From contig DASQEZ010000187.1 in assembly GCA_035633415.1 (NCBI GenBank), forward strand, positions 1-14,873: DNA of 14,873 nucleotides. Reading direction: 5' to 3'. This document shows positions 5,634 to 12,026 of this stretch, in pieces. The translations under genes and the position numbers were made by a program. This stretch comes from Fodinibacter sp035633415 (GTDB lineage Bacteria; Actinomycetota; Actinomycetes; Actinomycetales; Dermatophilaceae). The notes under the pieces are model-generated. The model did no database searches. It was not told where the DNA came from and saw only the letters and a program-made list of their open reading frames with translations. Every line of letters begins with the position of its first letter. Position 1 is the first letter of the stretch.

Positions 5634-6659
5634 ATGGTTGCCAAGATGGCGTTGTCCGTGGCCAGGCAGGCTGCGGCGACGGCACGCAAGGCCGTCGGCG
5701 GCCGGGGGTCGGCGGCGAAGGCCGTGACCACCTCTGCCGGCTCCACGACGAAGGCGACCACAGCTGCGCCGGCGACGAAGGCAGCGGCAAAGGCTCCGGC
5801 GAAGAAGTCCGCGCCAGCGACGAAGGCCGCACCAGCGAAGAAGGCTCCCGCGACGAAGGCTGCGCCAGCGAAGAAGGCTCCGGCGAAGAGGGCGCCAGCC
5901 AAGAAGGCTCCGGCGACCAAGGCTGCGCCAGCGACAAGGGTACCGGCCAGGAAGGCGCCGGCCGCGAAGGCTGCCCCGCCGGCCACGAAGGCCCCGGTGA
6001 AGAAGGCGCCAGCCACGAAGGACGCGGCCAGCAAGGCTGCACCAGCGACGAAGGCGCCGGCCAGGAAGGCGCCGGCCGCCAAGGCTGCGCCGGCTGCCAC
6101 GAAGGCGCCGGCGAAGAAGGCTCCGGCCACCAGGACCACACCCACGAGGACCACGACCACGGCCGCTCCCGCGGCGGCCGCCACGACCGCACGGAAGGCA
6201 GCGCCCGTGACCAACGCCGCATCCGCCCGGAGCAAGGCCCCCGCCACCAAGGTCGCCGGCAAGAAGGCCGTCCTCGTCGTCCGTGAGGACGAGTCCCCCT
6301 GGACCGCCAAGGAGCTGCGGGCCGTGCGCACCGAGCTGGAGCACGACATCGCACAGCTGCGCTCCGAGGTGGCCCACGCCCAGAGCGACCTGGTCGACCT
6401 CATGCGAGACTCCGGCGACGGTGCCGGTGACGACCAGGCCGACGCCGGGGCCAAGACCTACGAGCGCGAGCAGGAGATCTCGCTGGCCAACAACGCGCGC
6501 GAGATGCTCGAGCAGAACGAGCACGCGCTCGAGCGCCTCGACGACGGTACCTACGGGATCTGCGAGTCCTGCGGCAACCCGATCGGCAAACTTAGGCTCC
6601 AGGCCGCTCCTCGTGCGACCCTATGCATGCCATGCAAGATGAAGCAGGAGCGCCGCTGA
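5634..6659 (+). CDS. TraR/DksA-family zinc-finger protein with a histone-H1-like Lys/Ala/Pro tail
   Basis: Two-part protein of 341 aa. Residues about 20-215 are a low-complexity basic region built from APAKK / APATK / AAKAAP units, like the tails of eukaryotic histone H1 and some actinobacterial nucleoid proteins. Residues about 218-341 are a DksA/TraR domain: a coiled coil (WTAKELRAVRTELEHDIAQL onward), LANNAREMLEQNEHALERLD, and a C4 zinc finger with C310-x2-C313 and C331-x2-C334. DksA-type proteins act in the secondary channel of RNA polymerase; the basic tail probably binds DNA. As I recall, Streptomyces DdbA has this same architecture, so it is a plausible orthologue. The ATG is chosen for GGAAG (5620-5624) nine nt upstream and a promoter at 5553-5581. 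The tail contains a 38-residue duplication. Its 3' end overlaps the longer possible starts of lspA. Confidence 0.9.
   Translation: MVAKMALSVARQAAATARKAVGGRGSAAKAVTTSAGSTTKATTAAPATKAAAKAPAKKSAPATKAAPAKKAPATKAAPAKKAPAKRAPAKKAPATKAAPATRVPARKAPAAKAAPPATKAPVKKAPATKDAASKAAPATKAPARKAPAAKAAPAATKAPAKKAPATRTTPTRTTTTAAPAAAATTARKAAPVTNAASARSKAPATKVAGKKAVLVVREDESPWTAKELRAVRTELEHDIAQLRSEVAHAQSDLVDLMRDSGDGAGDDQADAGAKTYEREQEISLANNAREMLEQNEHALERLDDGTYGICESCGNPIGKLRLQAAPRATLCMPCKMKQERR
5919..6146 (+). repeat. 114-nt tandem duplication in the basic tail
   Basis: Residues 96-133 and 134-171 are adjacent copies of a 38-residue block beginning KAAPAT. They match at 29 of 38 positions by my count; the shared core is PARKAPAAKAAP. 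At the DNA level the copies are 5919-6032 and 6033-6146. Shorter PAKK/PATK units flank both, showing that the tail grew by several rounds of duplication. Confidence 0.75.
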
Positions 6660-7213
6660 CGAACGCGGCCGACCCCACCCCGTCCACGCCGGCCCCGGTC
6701 CCGACCGGCGGCCGGCGGCGGCTGTATGCCGTGCTGCTCGGACTCGCCGCGGTCGTGCTGCTGCTCGACCAGGCCACCAAGGTGTGGGCGCTGCGCTCGC
6801 TGACGCCGGGAGAGGCCGTCGACGTCGTCGGGTCGTACATCCGGCTGAACCTGATCCGCAACCCCGGTGCCGCATTCTCCATCGGCGACGGCTCGACCTG
6901 GCTGCTGACCGCGGTCTCGCTCGGCATCCTGGCGTGGGTCGTCGTCGGCGCCCGCAAGGTCGGCAACATGCCGTGGGCGGTGGCGCTGGGGCTGCTGCTC
7001 GGCGGTGCGCTGGGCAACCTCGTCGACCGGGTCTTCCGCGCCCCCGGCCCGGGGCGTGGCCACGTCGTCGACTTCATCGACTACTTCGGCCTGTTCATCG
7101 GAAACGTCGCCGACATCGCCATCGTCGTGGGCGCCGGCATCATCATGGTGCTCTCCTTCCGCGGCACGTCCCTCTCCGGGCCGGTGCACCACCCCGAGCA
7201 CGCCGATGAGTGA
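6623..7213 (+). CDS. lspA: Lipoprotein signal peptidase LspA (signal peptidase II)
   Basis: Membrane aspartyl protease that cuts signal peptides of prolipoproteins just before the lipid-modified cysteine. The family's four-helix layout is visible: TM1 (YAVLLGLAAVVLLLDQATK), a region with NLIRNPGAAFS, TM2 (WLLTAVSLGILAWVVVG), TM3 (AVALGLLLGGALGNLVDR) and TM4 (NVADIAIVVGAGIIMVL). The catalytic aspartates are in GNLVDR (residue 135 in this numbering) and NVADIAI (164). The start is uncertain. ATGs at 6623 and 6632 lie inside the preceding gene and lack a ribosome-binding site. CTG at 6656 overlaps the preceding stop as CTGA and has AGGAG (6646-6650) five nt before it. The products would be 196, 193 or 185 aa; the extra residues precede TM1 and do not affect the core. 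The stop overlaps rluD. Confidence 0.95.
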   Translation: MHAMQDEAGAPLTNAADPTPSTPAPVPTGGRRRLYAVLLGLAAVVLLLDQATKVWALRSLTPGEAVDVVGSYIRLNLIRNPGAAFSIGDGSTWLLTAVSLGILAWVVVGARKVGNMPWAVALGLLLGGALGNLVDRVFRAPGPGRGHVVDFIDYFGLFIGNVADIAIVVGAGIIMVLSFRGTSLSGPVHHPEHADE

Positions 7214-8129
7214 CCCCCGCACGGTCCTCGTGCCCGACGGCCTCGAGGGCGAGCGCGTCGACGCCGCCATCGCGCGGCTGTTCGGCCTCTCCCGCACCCG
7301 CGCGGCAGACCTCGCCGCGGGTGGCGGGGTCAGCGTCAACGCCGCCAACGTCGGCAAGAGCCACCGGGTCAGCGCCGGGGACATGCTCGAGGTGCAGCTG
7401 CCGGCCTCCCCGGCCGGCCCCACCCTCGAGGTCGTGGCCGAGCCCGTGCCCGGCATGACCGTGGTCCACTCCGACGAGGACATCATCGTCGTCGACAAGC
7501 CGGTCGGGGTCGCGGCCCACCCCAGCGTCGGCTGGACCGGACCCAACGTGCTCGCCGGCCTGAAGGCCGCCGGCTACCGCATCTCGACCAGCGGCGCCAG
7601 CGAGCGCCAGGGCATCGTCTCGCGGCTCGACGTCGGAACCTCGGGCCTGATGGTCGTCTGCACCAGTGAACGCGGCTACTCGGTGCTCAAGCGCGCCTTC
7701 AAGGAGCGCCGGGTCGACAAGACCTACCACACGCTGGTGCAGGGACTGCCCGACCCGCTCGTCGGCACCATCGACGCGCCGATCGGTCGCCACCCCGGCC
7801 ATGACTACAAGTTCGCGGTCCTGGACTCCGGCAAGCACGCGGTGACGCACTACGAGCTGATCGAGGCGTTCCGGCACGCCTCGCTCCTCGAGATCCGCCT
7901 CGAGACCGGCCGCACCCACCAGATCCGGGTGCACATGGCCGCGGTGCGCCACCCCTGCGTCGGCGACCTCACCTACGGCGCCGACCCGACCCTGTCCGCG
8001 CGGCTCGGGCTTCAGCGGCAGTGGCTGCACGCCGTTGGCCTCGGTTTCGAGCACCCGGGCTCGGGGGAGTGGGTCACCTTCGAGAGCCCCTACCCCGAGG
8101 ACCTTCGGCTCGCGCTCGACCGGCTCTGA
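7206..8129 (+). CDS. rluD: RluA-family 23S rRNA pseudouridine synthase (RluD-like)
   Basis: Converts uridines to pseudouridine in 23S rRNA; in E. coli RluD modifies helix 69 (U1911, U1915, U1917). The protein is 307 aa, normal for the family. An S4 RNA-binding domain lies at the N-terminus (about 10-70; ERVDAAIARLFGLSRTRAADL). The catalytic domain shows VVDKPVGVAAHPS, the catalytic aspartate D142 in SRLDVGTSGLMVV (HRLD in many homologues), KTYHTLVQG, and the C-terminal block ETGRTHQIRVHMA. The ATG overlaps the end of lspA by 8 nt (ATGAGTGA), so it is probably translated by coupling; no good Shine-Dalgarno precedes it. lspA-rluD adjacency is very widespread in bacteria. Exact target uridines cannot be read from sequence. 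Confidence 0.94.
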   Translation: MSDPRTVLVPDGLEGERVDAAIARLFGLSRTRAADLAAGGGVSVNAANVGKSHRVSAGDMLEVQLPASPAGPTLEVVAEPVPGMTVVHSDEDIIVVDKPVGVAAHPSVGWTGPNVLAGLKAAGYRISTSGASERQGIVSRLDVGTSGLMVVCTSERGYSVLKRAFKERRVDKTYHTLVQGLPDPLVGTIDAPIGRHPGHDYKFAVLDSGKHAVTHYELIEAFRHASLLEIRLETGRTHQIRVHMAAVRHPCVGDLTYGADPTLSARLGLQRQWLHAVGLGFEHPGSGEWVTFESPYPEDLRLALDRL

Positions 8130-8131
8130 CG

Positions 8132-8176
8132 GGGGTCCTCGGGTCCGCCACCGACCGAGTCGGCGACACGGACCCC
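8132..8176 (+). terminator. Possible structured terminator after rluD
   Basis: GGGGTCC (8132-8138) can pair with GGACCCC (8170-8176), enclosing a smaller perfect hairpin CCGAC-CGA-GTCGG (8151-8163). The long interior makes it weaker than the other terminators here, and there is no T-tract. It lies between rluD and the dnaE promoter, where a terminator would be expected. Confidence 0.35.
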
Positions 8177-8206
8177 GACACGCCGAGCGGTGTCCTCGGG
8201 CCGACC

Positions 8207-8220
8207 TAGGATGGTCGGCG
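8207..8220 (+). promoter_or_regulatory. Putative leaderless promoter of dnaE
   Basis: TAGGAT (8207-8212) fits the TAnnnT -10 pattern and ends 8 nt before the ATG at 8221, putting the transcription start at or next to the start codon. No Shine-Dalgarno sequence lies at the right distance and no clear -35 is visible. Confidence 0.5.
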
Positions 8221-11200
8221 ATGTCCTCCCCGAACGCCTCGCCAACGCCCCCGACGACCAGCACGCCGCCGAAGGGCTCCGACTCGTTCGTCCACCTGCA
8301 CGTTCACACCGAGTACTCCATGCTCGACGGCGCGGCGCGGATCGGTGACCTGTTCACCCGAGCCGCCGAGATGGGGATGCCGGCCCTCGCCACGACCGAC
8401 CACGGCTACGTCTTCGGCGCCTACGAGTTCTGGAAGAAGGCGCAGGGCACCGGGGTCAAGCCGATCATCGGTGTCGAGGCCTACGTCACCCCGGGCACCC
8501 ACCGCAGCGACAAGACCCGCGTCAAGTGGGGCGACGAACGCACCCGCCCCGGCGACGACGTGTCCGGCTCGGGCGCCTACACCCACATGACCCTGCTGGC
8601 GCGCGACAACACCGGCCTGCACAACCTGTTCCGGATGGACTCCCAGGCCTCGCTCGACCAGGTCTACGCCAAGTGGCCCCGGGTCGACCGCGAGCTGCTC
8701 GACCGCTACGGCAAGGGCCTGATCGGCATGACCGGCTGCGCCTCGGGTGAGATCCAGACCCGGCTGCGGCTCGGGCAGTACGACCTGGCCAAGCAGGCGG
8801 CATCCGAGCTGCGCGACATCTTCGGGGCCGAGAACTTCTACTGCGAGCTGATGGACCACGGCCTCGACATCGAGCGGCGGGGCATGAAGGACCTGCTGCG
8901 CCTGGCCCGCGAGCTCGACCTGCCGCTCGTGGCCACCAACGACCTGCACTACACCAGCCCCGAGGACGCCAAGGCGCACTCGGCGCTGCTGTGCGTGCAG
9001 TCCGGCTCGACGATGATGGACCCCACCCGGTTCAAGTTCGACGCCGACGACTTCTACCTCAAGAGCCCGGCCGAGATGCGGCACACCTGGCGCGAGCTGC
9101 CCGAGGCCTGCGACAACACCCTGCTCATCGCCGAGATGTGCGACATCTCGTTCACCGAGGACGAGGGGCGCTACATGCCCCGCTTCCCCTGCCCGCCCGG
9201 CGAGAACGAGGAGAGCTGGTTCGTCAAGGAGGTCCAGCGCGGTCTGCGCGAGCGCTTCCCCGGCGGCATCCCCGAGTACGCCCAGACCCAGGCCGAGTTC
9301 GAGACCCAGGTCATCGTCAGCAAGGGGTATGCCGGCTACTTCCTCGTCGTCGCCGACTTCATCACGTGGGCGAAGAAGAACGGCATCCGGGTCGGCCCCG
9401 GTCGTGGCTCGGGCGCCGGTTCGATGTGCGCGTACGCCATGAAGATCACCGACCTCGACCCCATCCCGCACGGGCTGATCTTCGAGCGGTTCCTCAACCC
9501 CGAGCGCCCGTCGCTGCCCGACTTCGACGTCGACTTCGACGAGCGCCGGCGCGGCGAGGTGATCCGCTACGTCACCGAGAAGTACGGCAGCGAGCGCGTC
9601 GCGCAGATCGTCACCTACGGCACCATCAAGGCCAAGCAGGCGGTCAAGGACGCGGCCCGGGTGATGGGGCACCCGTTCGCGGTGGGGGAGCAGCTGACCA
9701 AGGCGATGCCGCCGGACGTCATGGGCAAGGGCGTTCCGCTGTCGGGCATCTACGACCCCACCTACCCCCGCTACGGCGAGGGCAAGGAGTTCCGCGACCT
9801 GGTCGCCGGCGAGCAGCACCTGCAGGAGGTCGTCGAGACCGCCAAGGGCCTCGAGGGGCTCAAGCGTCAGTGGGGTGTGCACGCCGCCGGAGTCATCATG
9901 AGCAGCGAGCCGCTCATCGACGTCATCCCGATCATGCGCCGCCTCCAGGACGGCCAGGTCATCACCCAGTTCGACTACCCGAGCTGCGAGGCGCTCGGCC
10001 TGGTCAAGATGGACTTCCTCGGGCTGCGCAACCTGACGATCCTCGACGACGCCATCGCCAACGTGAAGAGCAACCGCGGCGAGGACATCGATCTCGACGC
10101 GCTGTCCAAGGACATGACCGACCAGCCCACCTACGACCTGCTCGCGCGCGGCGACACCCTCGGCGTCTTCCAGCTCGACGGCGGCGGCATGCGCACCCTG
10201 CTCAAGCTGATGCAGCCCGACAACTTCGAGGACATCTCCGCCGCACTCGCGCTCTACCGCCCCGGCCCGATGGGCGTCAACGCGCACACCAACTTCGCGC
10301 TGCGTAAGAACGGCAAGCAGGCGCTGATCCCGCTCGACCCGCAGCTCGAGGGCAAGCTGCAGCCGGAGATGGTCGAGGCGCTCGCGCCCATCCTCGGCAC
10401 CACCCACGGCCTGGTGATCTACCAGGAGCAGGTCATGGAGATCGCCCAGAAGCTGGCCGGCTACACCCTGGGAAGTGCCGACCTCCTGCGCCGCGCGATG
10501 GGCAAGAAGAAGAAGTCGGTGCTGGACGCCGAGTTCGTGCCCTTCTCCGACGGGATGAAGGCCAAGGGCTTCACGGAGGCGTCGATCAAGGCGCTGTGGG
10601 GCGTGCTCGTCCCCTTCTCCGACTACGCGTTCAACAAGGCGCACACCGCGGCCTACGGCCTGGTGTCGTACTGGACGGCCTACCTCAAGGCCAACTACCC
10701 GGCCGAGTACATGGCCGCCCTGCTCACCTCGGTCGGCGACGACAAGGACAAGTCCGCGCTCTACCTCGGCGAGTGCCGGCGGATGGGCATCAAGGTGCTG
10801 CCGCCCGACGTCAACGACTCGATCGGGCAGTTCGCGGCGGTCGGCACCGACATCCGGTTCGGGATGCAGGCCATCCGCAACGTCGGTCACAACGTCGTCG
10901 AGGCGATCCTCGCGGCCCGCGAGGAGAAGGGCCGGTACACCTCGTTCCGCGACTTCATGTCGAAGGTCCCCCCGGTCGTCTGCAACAAGCGCACCATCGA
11001 GTCGCTCATCAAGGGCGGCGCGTTCGACGGCCTCGCCGAGACCCGGATGGGCCTGCTGCGGGTGCACGAGGAGTACGTCGACGCGTTCGTCGCGGTCAAG
11101 CGCCAGGAGGCCATCGGGCAGGACAGCCTGTTCGGGGCGTTCGGCGACGACGCCGCGGGCGACTCGGGCGGCGACCTGATGGGCCTGAGCGCCGTGCCGG

Positions 11201-11847
11201 GGGTCGAGTGGGACAAGTCGACGCTGCTCTCCTTCGAGCGCGAGATGCTCGGACTGTACGTCTCCGACCACCCACTGTTCGGTGTCGAGCACGTGCTCAC
11301 CGCACACGCCGACACTCCCATCGCGGCCCTGACGAGTGACGACGCAGGCAAGCCCGAGGGGTCGATGGTGACGATCGCGGGCCTGATCACCGGGCTGCAG
11401 GTCAAGCGCACCAAGAAGGGCGACCTCTGGGCGATCGCCACGGTCGAGGACCTCGCCGGCGCCATCGAGTGCCTGTTCTTCCCCAGCGCCTACATGACCG
11501 TGGGCCCGATGCTCCAGCAGGACACCGTCGCCGTCGTGCGCGGCAAGGTGAACCGCCGCGACGACAGCGTGTCGATCTACGCCCAGGAGCTCACCCTGCC
11601 CGACGTCAGCGAGGGCCCGCGCGGGCCGGTCGTGGTCACCATGGAGACCGCACGGGCGACCTCGCAGCGGGTCGAGGAGCTCAAGACGGTGCTCACCAAC
11701 CACCCGGGCACCACCGAGGTGCACCTCAAGCTCGTCAAGCCCGGGCGCTCGGTCGAGATCCGGCTCGACCCGGCCTACCGGGTCAACGCCACCGAGGCGC
11801 TGTTCGGCGACCTCAAGGTGCTTCTCGGGCCTCGCTGCCTCGTCTGA
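8221..11847 (+). CDS. dnaE: DNA polymerase III subunit alpha (DnaE)
   Basis: Replicative polymerase, C-family, 1208 aa, DnaE1-type length. It opens with a PHP domain (VHLHVHTEYSMLDGA; H25, H27, H29). PHP domains can proofread in actinobacterial DnaE1 when metal ligands are kept. The palm holds catalytic aspartates D436 and D438 (PDFDVDF) and D598 (VKMDFLGLRNLTI). GPGRGSGAGSM is the nucleotide-binding region and YQEQVM part of the fingers. Near 967-971 lies QDSLF, which fits the beta-clamp-binding consensus. An OB-fold domain starts near 1050 (VTIAGLITGLQVKRTKKGD). The open frame extends upstream to 8035, but that part overlaps rluD and does not resemble DnaE. The ATG at 8221 sits right after a -10-like TAGGAT and gives a family-like start. 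It appears to be a separate transcription unit. Confidence 0.98.
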   Translation: MSSPNASPTPPTTSTPPKGSDSFVHLHVHTEYSMLDGAARIGDLFTRAAEMGMPALATTDHGYVFGAYEFWKKAQGTGVKPIIGVEAYVTPGTHRSDKTRVKWGDERTRPGDDVSGSGAYTHMTLLARDNTGLHNLFRMDSQASLDQVYAKWPRVDRELLDRYGKGLIGMTGCASGEIQTRLRLGQYDLAKQAASELRDIFGAENFYCELMDHGLDIERRGMKDLLRLARELDLPLVATNDLHYTSPEDAKAHSALLCVQSGSTMMDPTRFKFDADDFYLKSPAEMRHTWRELPEACDNTLLIAEMCDISFTEDEGRYMPRFPCPPGENEESWFVKEVQRGLRERFPGGIPEYAQTQAEFETQVIVSKGYAGYFLVVADFITWAKKNGIRVGPGRGSGAGSMCAYAMKITDLDPIPHGLIFERFLNPERPSLPDFDVDFDERRRGEVIRYVTEKYGSERVAQIVTYGTIKAKQAVKDAARVMGHPFAVGEQLTKAMPPDVMGKGVPLSGIYDPTYPRYGEGKEFRDLVAGEQHLQEVVETAKGLEGLKRQWGVHAAGVIMSSEPLIDVIPIMRRLQDGQVITQFDYPSCEALGLVKMDFLGLRNLTILDDAIANVKSNRGEDIDLDALSKDMTDQPTYDLLARGDTLGVFQLDGGGMRTLLKLMQPDNFEDISAALALYRPGPMGVNAHTNFALRKNGKQALIPLDPQLEGKLQPEMVEALAPILGTTHGLVIYQEQVMEIAQKLAGYTLGSADLLRRAMGKKKKSVLDAEFVPFSDGMKAKGFTEASIKALWGVLVPFSDYAFNKAHTAAYGLVSYWTAYLKANYPAEYMAALLTSVGDDKDKSALYLGECRRMGIKVLPPDVNDSIGQFAAVGTDIRFGMQAIRNVGHNVVEAILAAREEKGRYTSFRDFMSKVPPVVCNKRTIESLIKGGAFDGLAETRMGLLRVHEEYVDAFVAVKRQEAIGQDSLFGAFGDDAAGDSGGDLMGLSAVPGVEWDKSTLLSFEREMLGLYVSDHPLFGVEHVLTAHADTPIAALTSDDAGKPEGSMVTIAGLITGLQVKRTKKGDLWAIATVEDLAGAIECLFFPSAYMTVGPMLQQDTVAVVRGKVNRRDDSVSIYAQELTLPDVSEGPRGPVVVTMETARATSQRVEELKTVLTNHPGTTEVHLKLVKPGRSVEIRLDPAYRVNATEALFGDLKVLLGPRCLV

Positions 11848-11881
11848 GCACGGCGAGCCGACCGCGAGCGGCAAACCGCCG

Positions 11882-11906
11882 GGCCCGGGTGCACGGCGTC
11901 CGGGCC
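11882..11906 (+). terminator. Possible terminator after dnaE
   Basis: GGCCCGG (11882-11888) and CCGGGCC (11900-11906) form a perfect 7-bp stem with an 11-nt loop, 34 nt after the dnaE stop. G/C-rich, no T-tract; moderate at best. Confidence 0.4.
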
Positions 11907-11964
11907 GGGCGCAGTGACGAGGGGGTGAACCGGGGGCGACGGTTGCGATCTGGTCGGGAAGGGA

Positions 11965-11996
11965 CCCTAGGCATCGGGTCCACGCCGCCCTAGGGT
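11965..11996 (+). promoter_or_regulatory. Putative promoter and operator-like repeat upstream of the 5'-nucleotidase gene
   Basis: TAGGGT (11991-11996) is a good TAnnnT -10 candidate; transcription would start near 12003, leaving about 24 nt of leader that contains the ribosome site AGGAGAG (12017-12023). CCCTAGG (11965-11971) and CCTAGGG (11989-11995) form a perfect 7-bp inverted repeat with 17 nt between. The right half overlaps the -10 box and the left half sits near where a -35 would be. That layout suits a repressor site, but could be chance. Confidence 0.42.
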
Positions 11997-12026
11997 GGAG
12001 CCGCTCACCCCAACCCAGGAGAGAAC

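Noticed and set aside
5760..6260. CRISPR-like or satellite repeat array
   Set aside because: The repeats are in frame, coding, without unique spacers, and preserve a basic protein tail.
5492..6286. Forward frame with Gly/Glu/Ser repeats overlapping the basic tail
   Set aside because: Frame-shifted reading of the same repeat DNA, with no ribosome site or conserved domain.
5630..6454. Minus-strand frame rich in AGAF-type hydrophobic repeats, resembling a membrane protein
   Set aside because: It is the exact antisense of the Lys/Ala/Pro repeat codons; the repeats explain the pattern.
8135..8200. Direct repeat GTCCTCGGG at 8135-8143 and 8192-8200
   Set aside because: Short, G/C-rich, single pair; chance is a sufficient explanation.
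8035..8220. N-terminal extension of dnaE
   Set aside because: It overlaps the end of rluD, does not look like DnaE, and the -10-like box at 8207 would lie inside it.
8205..11995. CCTAGG upstream of both dnaE (8205-8210) and the nucleotidase gene (11966, 11989) as a shared operator
   Set aside because: The hexamer mostly reflects the TAGGRT -10 box with a preceding CC; only the nucleotidase promoter shows the paired half-sites.
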